Shown here: in pieces, positions 21,061 through 32,267 of the stretch
Position numbering within the stretch: the stretch's first letter is position 1
How the letters are laid out: each line of letters begins with the position of its first letter
NCBI RefSeq assembly: GCF_020085105.1
Contig: NC_058063.1
Span: forward strand, 4,702,001 to 4,766,000
Length of the DNA stretch: 64,000 nucleotides
Source: Siniperca chuatsi
Lineage: Eukaryota > Chordata > Actinopteri > Centrarchiformes > Sinipercidae
Direction: 5' to 3'
The notes under the pieces: model-generated
Told to the model about the DNA's origin: nothing
Seen by the model: the letters and a program-made list of their open reading frames with translations, nothing else
Databases searched by the model: none
Made by a program: the position numbers and the translations under genes

Positions 21061-21530
21061 ATATGGTGATACGCAGCTACAATATTATTGACCCTATGTT
21101 CATTCCATTTAGTTACAGTGCGTAACTAAAGTTCAATTTTGTATAGGCATCACCCTCTAAGGCTATCGCTAGTGGGACAAAGTTAGCAACTAGCCTACCT
21201 GGTGAAGAAAGTTGAGCATTAAGCAGGTATAGCCAGATATTTTTGAGTTGTTGACAGGACTAAAGGAAAGTAAATATTAGACTTACATTTGTCAGTTGGC
21301 CAGAGACACGACTCCAAATGAATGCTGATGTTGCACTGCGTCTGCTAGATGTGACAACAGACAAAATTCTTAAAGGTTTTTTCAACAGTTTTACATGTTG
21401 TTGTCAATAGTAATATCATAATGCAGCAGCTTTAATGCTTGTGTGTGCGCATGCGCCAACGTGCATGCTGCCTGTTGTTGTTGCTCCGTCTCCTCGTCTT
21501 ACTTTTTCCAACTTTTAGCTTTCCTTTTTT
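21061..21530. other. 5' flank of the L2 copy and start of the Rex1 region
   Basis: No gene is seen. The GTGCGCATGCGCC motif at about 21447 resembles an NRF1 site but has no gene start near it. Confidence 0.3.
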
Positions 21531-24500
21531 TTTATAACTTGAGTAACTTTTGTATAAGTGTAATTTAAACTACGCTCTTTATGAAAATGAGAGTAGAGTG
21601 TTTTGGTATTTTTTTTTGCCATGAAACTTCTTCTCCTGCTACTCGGTCAGGGCACCGCTGTAGAACAGCTATTTGGCCACATTGTTTAAACCAGGGGACA
21701 GCTGATCACACACAAGCCGAGCGGCATGGCGCCCAGGGCAACCGATGTCCCCACTGAGATCTGGAGGCGGACACACTGAGGATGCAGAGGTGGAACAAAG
21801 CGGCAAGGAACGGGAGAGGGGTCCAGACATAAGAACAAGAGATTTAAGCCGTGTCTGCCTTCTCTCATCATGGGCAACGTGAGATCACTGGTGAATAAAA
21901 TGGACGAGCTAACGCCGTTAGCCTGGAGTCAGACAGAGTTCCGTGAGTGTAGTTTGATATGCTTCTCAGAGACATGGCTACACCAGGATATCCTGGATCG
22001 TAACGTTTCCATCGACGGCTTTCAGACTGTTCGGGCCAACAGGGATCACACCGAGAGCGGTAAGCAGAAAGGCGGCAGGCTTGCTGTTCTGGTCAACAAC
22101 AGATGGTGTAACTCTGGTCATGTTACTATCAAGCAGAGTATCTGTAGCCCGGACATTGAACTGTTAGCTGTGGGACTCCAGCCATATTATCTGCCACGTG
22201 AATTCTCACATGCCATTGTTGTGGCTGTTTACATTCACACCACCATAGCACAACTCCAGACTCAACACCAAGTGCACTCATATTAATCTCGGGTGACTTC
22301 AACCATGTCAGTGTTTCAACAACACCACAAACCCTGCTATGTGCCTCTGTTAAAAGGCAGCCTGTGAGCACAAGGACATTGAGGAGATGGTCAGAGGAGG
22401 ATGGTCAGAGACACTTCAGGGATGTTTTGAGGTGACAAACTGGGATGCACTCTGTGAACCTCATGGAGAGGACATTGACGGGCTTACTGAGTGCATCACT
22501 GGCTTCATTAACTTTTGTGTGGACTGAAATGTCCCAACTAAGACGGTCCATTGTTATTCAAATAACAAACCGTGGGTAACAAAGGACATCAAAGACATCC
22601 TGAATGCCAAGAGGAGGGCCTTTACCGATGGTAATAGGGAGGAGGTGAGGGCAATCCAGGCTGACCTGAAGGTGAGGATCAGGGAGGCCAAGGAGAAGTA
22701 CTGGAGGAAGCTGGAGTGGAAACTCCAGCAGAACAACATGAGAGAGGTCTGGAGCGGCATGAAGAGCATCACTGGCTTCAGACCGACTGGCAGCAGAGGA
22801 GTTGAAGGCAGCTTGGACAGGGCCAATGAAATTAATCTGTCAGATTAGACACACCGGCTCCTGCTCATCCCCCCTCTAACTCAACTGCTGTCTGCCCTCA
22901 GACTCCTCTGAGTCCACTGCTCCCCCCTTCTCCATCTTCCTAGGAGAGTCCTACTCCCTCCTCAACTGGCTCTCAGGCTAACGCCCCTCTCCAGACTGAC
23001 GACTCCCCCCTCCCCCGCCTGTAACCTCTGCTGTGTGCCTGACTGCTGACCAGGTGAGAGGACAGCTGATGAAACTCCACTCAAACAAGGCTGAATGCCC
23101 CGATGGCATTTTCCCTGGGGTGCTAAAGGCCTGTGCCCCCCAGCTATGTGGAGTCCTTCACCATGTCTTCAACCTGATCCTGAGTCTTCAAAGCGTCCCT
23201 GTTCTGTGGAAGACATCTTGCCTCGTTCCTGTGCTGAAGACGCCACGTCCCAGTGGCTCCAAGGACTACAGACTGGTGGCACTGACCTCCCACATAATGA
23301 AGACCCTGATTGCTGGAACAGCTGCGGCCCATGGTCAGACCCCTCGTGGACCCTGTTCAGTTCGCCTACCAAGGCTGTAATTTAAACTACGCTCTTTACG
23401 ATAATGAGAGTAGAGTGTTTTGGTGGGGGCATTTCGCCGTGAAACTTCTTCTCCTGCTACTCGGTCAGGGCACTACTGCTGAACAGCTGTTTGGCCGCAT
23501 TGCTTACACCAGGGAACAGCTGATCACACTGAAGCCAAGCAGCATGGCGCCCAGGACAACCGATGTCCCCACTGAGATCTGGAGAAGTCAAAAAACATCT
23601 CAACTCCCAGTCAGCCTCGGCTGGGAGTTGAGGACGCCATCATCTTCCTGCTTAACTGCATCTACACCCACCTGGACAAGCCGGCAAGCACAGTGAGGAT
23701 CATGTTTTTTGACTTCTCCAGTGCTTTCAACACCACCTGGCCAGCCCTGCTGGGTGAGCAGCTGGCAGCGATGCAGGTGGAGCCCCACTTGTGTCCTGGA
23801 TTGTTGACTACCTGACAGGCAGACCACAGCATGTGCGTCTGCAGCACTGTGTGTCAGACAGCGTGGTCAGCAATACTGGGGCCCCACAGGGGACTGTCCT
23901 CTTTCCCTTCCTCTTCACCATCTACACCACAGACTTCAGCTACCACACAGAGTCCTGCCACCTCCAGAAGTTTTCTGATGACTCTGCTGTGGTGGGATGT
24001 AAAGTGGTGGTGATGAGACTGAGTACAGGGCTGTGGTGGGGAACTTTGTCTCATGGTGTGAGCAGAACCATCTGCAGCTCAATGTAACAAAGTCGAAGGA
24101 GCTGGTTGTAGATCTACGAAGGGCCAAGGCACCAGTGACCCCGGTTTCCATCCAGGGGGTCATTGTGGACATTGTACATGATTACAAGTACCTGGGAGTA
24201 CACATGGACAATAAACTGGACTTGGCTAAGAACACTCAAGCGCTTTACAGGAAGGGCCAGAGCCGCCTCTATTTTCTCAGGAGGCTGAGGTCCTTCAACA
24301 TCTGCCGGACAATGCTGAGGATGTTTTATGAGTCTGTGGTGGCCAGTGCTATCTGTATGCTGTTGCATGCTGGGGCAGCAGGCTGAGGGTAGCGGACGCT
24401 AACAGGCTCAACAAACTGATCCGTAAGGCCAGTGACATTGTGGGGGTGGAGCTGGACTCTCTGGCGGTGGTGTCAGAGAGGAGGATGCTGGCCAAACTAC

Positions 24501-25017
24501 ATGCCATCTTGGACAGTGTCTCCCACCCACTCCAGGACGTGCTGGTCAAACAAAGGAGTACCTTCAGCGAATGACTCATCCACCCAAAATGCACCACAGA
24601 GCGCCACAGGAAGTCATTCCTGTCTGTGGCCATCAACCTCTTCAACTCCTCCCTCTAACATCACTGCAATACTTGAAATATTGTGCAATATTCTCTGTTT
24701 AATACTCCTGTGCAATATATTGTGTTTTCAGTTTAATATTCCCTATTTACTGATATTTATTTATACTTCTATTACTACTGTGCAATATCCACCGTCTAAT
24801 AATCTGGTTAATCTCCTACACTTAACTTGACAGTACTCATTATTGCACTATTACTACCTGTAAATCCACTTTTGTAATTACACTTATTTTAGCTTTATAC
24901 TTATATCCACTTTGTATTGCTTAGTACTTCTATTCCTGTGTGCATTGGCATGATAGTGAGCAGCTATAACAAAAGAGTTTCCCCTCTTGTATCAATCAAG
25001 TATTTCTGATTCTGATT
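21531..25017 (+). mobile_element. Rex1 (Babar) LINE, nearly full length but broken
   Basis: EN is at 21870-22290 (RSLVNKMDELTPL, FSETWLHQD, ELLAVGLQPYYLPREF), the linker follows at 22550-22850, and RT lies at 23030-24390. RT blocks include KACAPQLCGVL, GSKDYR, RIMFFDFSSAFNT, STGAPQGTVL, LQKFSDDSAVVG (catalytic DD) and YKYLGVHMDNKLD. DNA at about 23713-23733 matches, with one mismatch, the conserved stretch TTCTCCAGTGCCTTCAACACC long used to recognise Rex1 in fishes. The 3' end is (TGATTC)n-like at 25000-25021, as in Rex1. Several frameshifts, and a misplaced 5' segment inside the RT, break it. Confidence 0.88.
23377..23584 (+). repeat. Second copy of the Rex1 5' segment lodged inside the RT region
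   Basis: About 207 bp here repeats 21560-21766 (TTTAAACTACGCTCTTTA ... CCCACTGAGATCTGGAG) with scattered differences. It interrupts the RT between FAYQ and EDAIIFLLNC. Immediately after it, CTCCCAGTCAGCCTCGGCTGGGAG forms a short inverted repeat. Confidence 0.8.
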
Positions 25018-25371
25018 CTGATAATTAAAGCAAGTCTTATTTTGCATTTCACATTAACCATCAGAGGAATATTAAAACACTGAATCTATACTAAACTGTT
25101 TGAGTTGAATAACCAAGGGATGAGTAACCTTCTGTTTGATAAGGCTTTTTTTTTAACTGTCCTTGGTCACGTGAAAGTTTCACCTTTAACTTCAACGCAA
25201 CCAAACTACAACTCGTCGTCAAACTCTTCTCTGAATCTGATTGGTCAACTGGGGGAGGTGTTCTTCTTACTGACTCCTGATTGGCTCAACCTCACGCTAC
25301 TACCATCATCATTGTGCGTCCTGTTAGCGTGTCTTACAAGGTTTCACCTGCACAATATTGCACATTGAAAA
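25018..25371 (+). promoter_or_regulatory. grpel1 upstream region / promoter
   Basis: This is the 354 bp between the Rex1 tail and the grpel1 start codon. No TATA box is placed suitably. Two inverted CCAAT boxes (ATTGG) at 25240-25244 and 25280-25284 lie 40 bp apart, about 90-130 bp before the ATG, as in many TATA-less housekeeping promoters bound by NF-Y. Confidence 0.5.
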
Positions 25372-25439
25372 ATGGCGAGTTGGTGTGTACAAGCAGTAAG
25401 AAAGAGCCACTCACTTGTAGCTTTGCCTGCACTAATAAG
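25372..25439 (+). CDS. grpel1: grpel1 coding exon 1
   Basis: This exon encodes MASWCVQAVRKSHSLVALPA and the next two residues, then splits an AGA codon (AG|A) before the donor GTAAAAG. The start was chosen because it is the first ATG after the CCAAT boxes and gives a typical presequence. Confidence 0.88.
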
Positions 25440-27779
25440 GTAAAAGTCTTCAATATCGACTTTGTTAACTGAAATGTGCCCGTTACAGCAATGCTAGTCT
25501 TGGCTTGGCAGGGTGGTGAGCTCCTGTCGTCTCAGGAAACGGTATAGTAACTTAGTAGCTAGCTAGCAACGTTAGCTTTCGTAACCGACCTTAATTTTGA
25601 TCTTTATGTGAAAAATACAGACATAAACTGACTATTGAGATGTGTGTTGAAGATAACCTGGGAAATAAAAATAAGCATAACCAGCGTGTGTCATTGTTAG
25701 TATGTCATTGGTAGAAACAGGATGATGACATAACGTGACATAGCCTAAATGATGACGAAAGGGATGTATTTTAGTATGCTAAGCTAACTTTCAAGCTGTT
25801 TATGTGGAGTTTGACTTTGGATGTGTGTGTGTTCTCAGCTATTCTTTTTATTAGCTTAACTGCGTTTTATAATGCGTTGACTTCCTGTAGTATTTCCTTG
25901 AATGGAGAGAATACCTTACCAAACTCCATTCATAAAACTGATAATTTGACGTGACCTTTTGTTGATAGCGAACGTGTACTCCATGCTTCATATGACATTA
26001 AATTAATAATCTGTGAATGTAGTTTGGCGTCATGTTCTCCACACTACTCTGTTGGCTAGAGAGATGATGACATAAGATGAAATATGCCTATAATACTACT
26101 TAAAATGATTCTGACAAAATTATACTTTTAATATTCTATATACTATATATAAGTGGTCGTTTATCATTGAATGACATAAAGGGTAGTTGCATAACATACT
26201 TAGTAAGTACTACTGGCAGTAGTGTTAATTAAGCTGTCTGATACCATCAATTAGCAGGTCTGGACAAAGAACCAAAATACCCTGACTTCTGGATAAGTAA
26301 AATAATATTTAGGCTACAGTTGTATGTTTGTTGGTGTGTTCTTGTGGATAGTTGTTGTTCTTGTTTTAATGTATTATATTTACTCATTTCAAGATTTTAA
26401 GCTATATTATGTGATTTTAATGATTGCTTGAAATCATTCAAATTAGGCTTAAACTATATACATGTGTACAGTACATCAGACACTGCTTCTGCAACTGTCA
26501 ATGTCTCGCTGTACTCGGCCCTTAAAAATATACTTAACTACAGTAGTTACTGATGGGATCAAAATCCTCCTCTAAAATCTCCAATAGGTGTTCGCTTGGG
26601 TTGAGGTCTGGTGAATGACATGATTCACACCATTTTCATTGCTATCTTTCTCCACTCATTTATTCAGGGTTTTTACCTGTCTATATAATATTGTATATAA
26701 TCATACAATTTAGTGAGTCATTTTGTTGAGGGCACTATTATCTTTCAGTACTGCAGTATACAAATGCAGTGTTGTTATAGTAACTGCAGTATTGAATGTC
26801 AATGCAATTTACAGTTTCTGAGACATTGCTGAAGGAGATGTGACAGACTTTGATCTTTGCAATGGATGAATAGATGAGGTGTAACTCTTGTAAATATTAG
26901 GGTGCAACTAACAATTATTTTCATGATTAGTCGATTTTAAATGGTTGGTCTATAAAATATCAGAAAATTGTAAAAGTTGATGTTGATCTCTTAATATGTT
27001 TTGTTTTGTCTAACCAGAAGTCCAAAACTCAAAGCGATTCAATTTACTATCATGGAAGACAAAGAAAAACAGAATATCTGCATTTGAGAGACTCGAACCA
27101 GTGAATTTTTGCCATTTGTGCTTAAAAAAATTACTCAAATGAATAATCAGCCATCAAAATCGCAGATTCATTTTCAGTCAATTGACTATTCGTTTCAGCT
27201 CCAGGAAATATATCTTAACAGATGTCTGCATTAATTTGGCTGCATACAGTGCATCCAGAAAGTATTCACAGTGCTTCACTTTTTCCACATTATGTTACAG
27301 CCTTATTCCAAAATGGATTAAATGCATTATTTTCCTCAGTTCTATAAACAATACCTCGTAATGACAACGTGAAAGAAGTTTGTTTGAAATCTTTGCAAAT
27401 TTATTAAAAATGGAAAAAAATCACAATGTGGAAAAAGTGAAGCGCTGTGAATACTTTCCGAATGCACTGTACATTGGCATCACTGAGTATGCAACTGACA
27501 GTGTTCAAGCTTAGACACTAGACATGTTGTTTTTTGTCTCACAGATGGATAATGTAGGTATGAAGGCAAACAGTCTGTGAGGAGAAAGAATAAGGAATAA
27601 GTTGGCTGAAATAGTTAGCACACTGCAGAGAAAAGTTTGACTTTAATAATAGCACATGTAAGCCTGGATAGTGAGAGCACCTACACTAGAGGCTAATCAG
27701 TTGTTTAGTCTGAGTATTGGTCAGAACATATCTAAGTCAGGCAAGTGAGCGGGCAGCCACCAACCCTTGACAAATTACC

Positions 27780-27815
<36 letters not shown>

Positions 27816-29658
27816 GTGTCCTTCCCACCCAGAGTGTCTCCACGATTGTTATGCACAGCCACCCAGCAGAAGAATGGTCACAGGTCAGAGGAGGAGGCTG
27901 AACAGCCAGAGCAGAGTGCAGCAGAGAAAGTCCTGATGGAGGCGAAGACCCAGCTGGAGGAGCAGCTCAAGGACATGACAGTAAGTCAGAGTTGGCTTGC
28001 ACACAGGGTCATTTCCAATGAGAGAATGCTATGTTTAAGCTAAACTAACAATATCTCAAATTGAAGGTCTTAGAATAATATCTTATATAATGTGCCTGCA
28101 CACAACTAACAGTATTCGTTTGTGAATAGAGGACATGTTTACAACAGTTTGAATTTAGGAGCTCCATTTATATCAATACCATCTTTACAAAAGTACTTAA
28201 CATACATGGTAACTGTAGCCCTGAGCTTCATTACATAATGTTGTGTTTTTAAGCATGGTGTACTGTTTCTACCATGTTTCCAGGGAAAGTACAAGCGGGC
28301 CTTAGCAGACACAGAGAACCTCAGGAGGAGGAGTCAGAACATGATAGAAGATGCTAAATTATACGGTAAATTATACTCTTCATTTTAGCTCTGCCGGTTT
28401 TCAACATTTCAACAGGATCCACCACCTAACATAGGCTTTACCATGAATAATTCCTGCTGAAAATATCTGTTCTAGATAAAATATTCTGCAGTTGCATGTT
28501 CCAACCACTAGATGTCACAAATGGGCAACTTTATCCTTTTTGACTAAATTGTGTGTCTTTGAGTTTTTTTGCCCTTTTTTTTGTTTGTTTTTTTCTAAAT
28601 TGTTCAACACTGTTATAGCATATTAATTCTCCATTATCCCACACTTTGCTTGTCACTGAATAAGTTAGGTGGGTCTTTGTGGCTTCATACAGTACTAAAT
28701 GACTGCCTAATTCTGACTTTAAAAGATACAATGTAACCTTTTGAAAGAAGAAATATCACCATCTTGAATTTATTATCAGTAAAACACACCCTTGCTAAAT
28801 TCAATACACTCAGGGGTTTTGCTGTACAGCCTTACGTGGTCTGGTATGACCGGTGGCTTATGGTGGCTGTTAGCAAACTTGTTGTGTAACTGACATTACT
28901 CAGTCATTTCATTGACTTCGTGGCTTTTCTCTACCAATGCCACTGCTACACTACATGTTAGCATGTCATAGAACTTTTTTTTTCACAAAAGTAAACCAAG
29001 AAGTAAACACACCGTACCTCACTTGTCTTTAAAGCAACGGACTTAAGAAAATTGTGAAAAATTAAGGGAAATTCAATGTAACATTGTAATTGTCACTTGA
29101 GGCCACTATTTAGCAGTTTATAGTTATAGAGGGATTGGGTTGCTTAAAAGAGGGTTAGGGTTATGTAGAAGAACATATACGTTTCGTAGTCTCACTTTAA
29201 GTGTCATGTGGAAAACTGTGTGACTAGACAATATAGATGCATAATATTTATGATACAAAGTCAGTAATTTATAGTATGCTGAATAATGTTCTAACTTCCT
29301 TCCATCACCAGGGATCCAGGGCTTCTGTAAGGACCTGCTGGAGGTGGCCGACATCTTGGAGAAGGCCACAGAGAGTGTGCCCAAGGAGGAGGTGACAAGC
29401 CAGAACCCTCACCTGAAGAACCTGTACGATGGCCTGGTGATGACCGAGGTCCAGATCCAGAAGGTGTTCACCAAGCACGGCCTGGTCAAGCTCAACCCAG
29501 ATGGCCAGAAGTTCGACCCCTACGAGCACGAGGCCCTCTTTCACGCCCCAGTGGAGGGCAAGGAGCCTGGTACCGTTGCCATAGTAACCAAAGTGGGCTA
29601 CAAGCTTCACGGTCGCACCCTCAGGCCAGCGTTGGTGGGTGTGGCTAAAGCCCCATAG
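25372..29658 (+). CDS. grpel1: GrpE-like 1, mitochondrial (nucleotide-exchange factor of mtHSP70)
   Basis: Coding exons: 25372-25439, 27833-27980, 28284-28365 and 29312-29658, which join in frame to 214 aa (the human protein, as I recall, is 217). Residues 1-35 are a basic mitochondrial presequence without acidic residues. The long GrpE helix follows (KTQLEEQLKDM, KYKRALADTENLRRRSQNM), then DLLEVADILEKATESVP and the C-terminal beta domain (VQIQKVFTKHGLVKLNP, KFDPYEHEALFHAPVEG, GTVAIVTKVGYKLHGRTLRPALVGVAKAP). It swaps ADP for ATP on mitochondrial HSP70 and so helps drive protein import through the TIM23 motor and folding in the matrix. All splice sites are GT-AG. tada2b lies next door, convergent. 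Confidence 0.95.
26560..26645 (-). pseudogene. Small Tc1-type transposase relic
   Basis: The minus-strand translation reads WCESCHSPDLNPSEHLLEIL, matching the ...SPDLNPIE block before the last catalytic residue of Tc1 transposases. Only about 25 codons can be followed. Confidence 0.5.
26899..27203 (+). mobile_element. Teleost MITE beginning AGGGTGCAACTAAC (hAT-like?)
   Basis: It begins AGGGTGCAACTAACAATTATTTTC and ends near GTTTCAGCTCC, short imperfect inverted ends of a very common teleost repeat that I recognise by its start and its TGGTCTATAAAATATCAGAAAA interior. A second member lies in the tada2b intron (40262-40699). Class assignment is tentative. Confidence 0.65.
27247..27469 (+). mobile_element. 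Tc1/mariner MITE
   Basis: The element is 223 bp with inverted repeats of about 45 bp: CAGTGCATCCAGAAAGTATT at the left, and its complement ending AATACTTTCCGAATGCACTG at the right. It is flanked on both sides by TA, the Tc1/mariner target. It has no coding capacity and is well preserved. Confidence 0.88.
27779..27815 (+). repeat. (ATT)n microsatellite at the grpel1 exon 2 acceptor
   Basis: About 12 ATT units end some 18 bp before the exon 2 acceptor AG. They occupy the place where branch point and polypyrimidine tract would be expected; only TGTCCTTCCCACCCAG remains as a tract. Confidence 0.9.
27833..27980 (+). CDS. grpel1: grpel1 coding exon 2
   Basis: VSPRLLCTATQQKNGHR starts the exon after the shared Arg codon, matching the human presequence end, and the exon ends ...EEQLKDMT before GTAAGT. 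Confidence 0.93.
28284..28365 (+). CDS. grpel1: grpel1 coding exon 3
   Basis: GKYKRALADTENLRRRSQNM then IEDAKLY, ending with the first base of a Gly codon before the donor GTAAAT. The intron that follows (28366-29311) holds no recognised element. Confidence 0.93.
29312..29658 (+). CDS. grpel1: grpel1 coding exon 4 and stop
   Basis: The exon begins GIQGFCKDLLEVADILEKAT and ends VGVAKAP before TAG at 29656-29658. It carries the whole C-terminal substrate- and HSP70-contact domain. Confidence 0.95.
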
Positions 29659-30499
29659 AAATGATGATGTAACTATGACAAAGTGGGATTTGTTTTGTTG
29701 CCGGGGAGATGGATGACCTCAGGTATAGCAGACTGGTCAAGGCACCCTTCCACGCTTTTCCCGCAAGCCTGTCCTTGCAGTACCCCCACCCTAAGGGGCT
29801 TCACAGAGATGGGAACCCAACTGAACTGAACTTTGTATCTGAACAATATCCACCAGTTTTTAACAGATGCATAACACTTTGCCTGGCACAGGACAGTCTT
29901 TACAGTAAAATTTCAGTTTGTCATCAGTCATGTGAGTCATTTCAGAGTCTGTTATTGTCAGAGATTGCTTAAAAAAAAAAAAAAAAAAAAAAAAAACTCA
30001 CCAGATCACAGGCACAGGCTTTTATGTATCCTGTATCCTGCAGCCATAAATGTTACTGGAAGAAATTAAGGTGAAATATGATGTTTTGCAAAAACATTAA
30101 CAAGTGATCATAAACTCCTCTAAATTTTTTGTGTTGTGAGCTATGATGTGAAATATATCCACAAATTGAATAGTTCTGATTCTGAACTGCTGCAGCTGCT
30201 CAGTTGTCTTTTCTTCTTAGTGAGGTTTAAATTAATTCTGTAAATAAAGCAAGAAACAGTTCTTGAGGATCTGAAGAAAGGTTGAGAACCCAAAGCCTTT
30301 ATGGTAAAAACATCTTTCTCTTGTTCATTCGGATGTGATCAGGCTCCGGTAAGCCAGTTATTGTAATTTCCGTATGCCAGTAGTGCTGGACGGTGATGTA
30401 ACAGCTTTATCTTTAACCATTAGAATAATTAAGAATAATTATTATGGACCTTTGTCCAAACTGTCACAGCAACAGAATAAACTGATCAACTTTGAAAGG
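29659..30499 (+). other. grpel1 3' UTR and downstream
   Basis: An A run of about 26 lies at 29971-29996. Candidate poly(A) signals are AATAAA at 30243-30248 and another in CAGAATAAACTG at about 30475. No other gene is seen. Confidence 0.5.
30243..30248 (+). terminator. Candidate grpel1 poly(A) signal AATAAA
   Basis: This is the first AATAAA downstream of the grpel1 stop that is not inside the A run, 585 bp after it. Confidence 0.45.
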
Positions 30500-31757
30500 C
30501 GTGTTTATGGAAGAATATTTGGGGACTATATTCAAATGATAATGTGAACTTGAAAATGTATGTGTTATTTGAGTAAAAATGACAGTCCTATTTTCATTTT
30601 CACATACATGGGCGTTCTATGACCATATTAAAATGAAAATGGAACAGCTGTTTGACTTTTAATTTTCAAAGTTGTAACCTGCTGTGGACAATATTCAAAT
30701 ATTAAATCAAATTTGAAAATGTAATATCAACAATGTGTCCTGATTTTCCATTTATGCAAGCAATATTTGAGTCAAAATGAAAATGCAATTTTCTGACAAT
30801 TGATGGAAAATGAAAATGAAAAATGAAAACTGCATTTGACATTTGACTTTCAAAGACTTAACCTGCTGTACAGTGGACAATATTCAAATGCTATAAGTGA
30901 AACAGCGCCTCAGTCTGTTGCATTTACATGTCACCGCGCTCGTCTGGGGTCAGCATGAAAATGTAATCTGTCACTGCTCTCATCAAGGCGGGTCTTCAGT
31001 TAGTTCAGTCACTTGAACATCCGCTGCTTTGCTCATGTGCATAGGCCGAAAGGCGAGAAGGTGGGCCTCAATGGCTACTGGATTACTGCACAAATACACA
31101 ACTTTATAACTGTATTTACTGATTTTGCTGAAACTAGCGATATGGGGCACTGAATATGATGAATTTACTGTTCATCAGGCCACAAATGAGACAAGAATTG
31201 GGTTTAAAAAAACTATAGACGCCGCAGCGTTTCCGGGGGACGAGCCTCACAGATTACAAAAACAACTTTAGTCACTGATTTTGGTGAGACTGGATAATGA
31301 TACTTTGGCAGAGCGAGTCTGATATGTTTCTTGCATCACAGCAGCTCCATTTGCAACGTCACAGAGATCATATTTTATGGAGAAAATATGTTCTGGTTTT
31401 CCCTCTGCTGTCCTCCAGCTGCTCTGCCTCAACTCTCGGTGATTTGCGGAGTTTCCTGATGGACAGATGACGGATGACTCACTTGTTGCTAAGTAACCGC
31501 TAACTGCAGCTTAACTAGTTAACGGTTCAATTAGCTGACTCTGCCCTGATTGGGAGCACACCGCTAGCTCAGGAGCTTTGGATCGCCAAGAGGATGTTTT
31601 CAGGGCCGACATGGAATACAGTACTGAAGTGATTTACAGCGGCTCCGACCAGTACTCTGACTCTGGGGACAACGAAGACACGGCGGGGACAAGTGGGGCG
31701 TCAAGCAGTAGAGGAACGAGAGAGAGGTCGGGCATCAGTCATGGTACGTGTACACAG
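30500..31757 (+). repeat. Left arm of the palindrome, with a short first-exon-like frame
   Basis: The arm ends with a frame starting at ATG 31611 (MEYSTEVIYSGSDQYSDSGD...) that runs into a possible splice donor (CATG|GTACGTG) at about 31743. The right arm carries a mirrored version of the SDSGD part. This looks like the first coding exon of an unidentified transposon. Confidence 0.6.
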
Positions 31758-32267
31758 GATCCATTATTTGCACGGTTTCCATTCATTGTTCATGTAGAAA
31801 GCCCTGCAGTGCATTCTGGCAGCGTCACGTTGGCCGTTCCTCATTTGCATAAAGTTGAATCTAGGCTACTTTATGCAAATCTGGGGCGTCCAGCACGACT
31901 CACCGCCTCTGGAAAACTCCCGAAAAACTTTTAAACTAACCACTGTCGATCTAAAATGAAGACAGATTCAGCAACTACATGGCTTATTTCTCGCCTCAAA
32001 TGTTTTCTGAAACACATTTCGGTTAACAATTTTCATAATATAAGAGAATGTTTCCAAACGAGCCGCCATGTTGGTCCGGTTTGAAATCTGGGAGCAGACA
32101 GCGCAGTGAAGCGTTCGTCCAATCAGGTGCAGCCAGGTAGTGTTTCCTGTTGTGTTTCAGGGAAGCAGAGCACTTGTCTATCATTTATTGTAACATCTAG
32201 TGGCACGCCTATCAAGCGACCAATGTTGGAAGGCGGCGCGACACCTCGCGTCCAAAAACGCCCCTGT

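Larger units (their letters stand above)
25440..27832 (+). other. grpel1 intron 1
   Basis: 2.4 kb. It holds a Tc1 transposase relic, two MITEs and an (ATT)n run next to the acceptor; otherwise I see nothing. The first part (25440-26550) contains no repeat I recognise. Confidence 0.8.

Noticed and set aside
21440-21460. NRF1-like promoter at about 21447
   Set aside because: No host gene start is near; it lies among LINE fragments.
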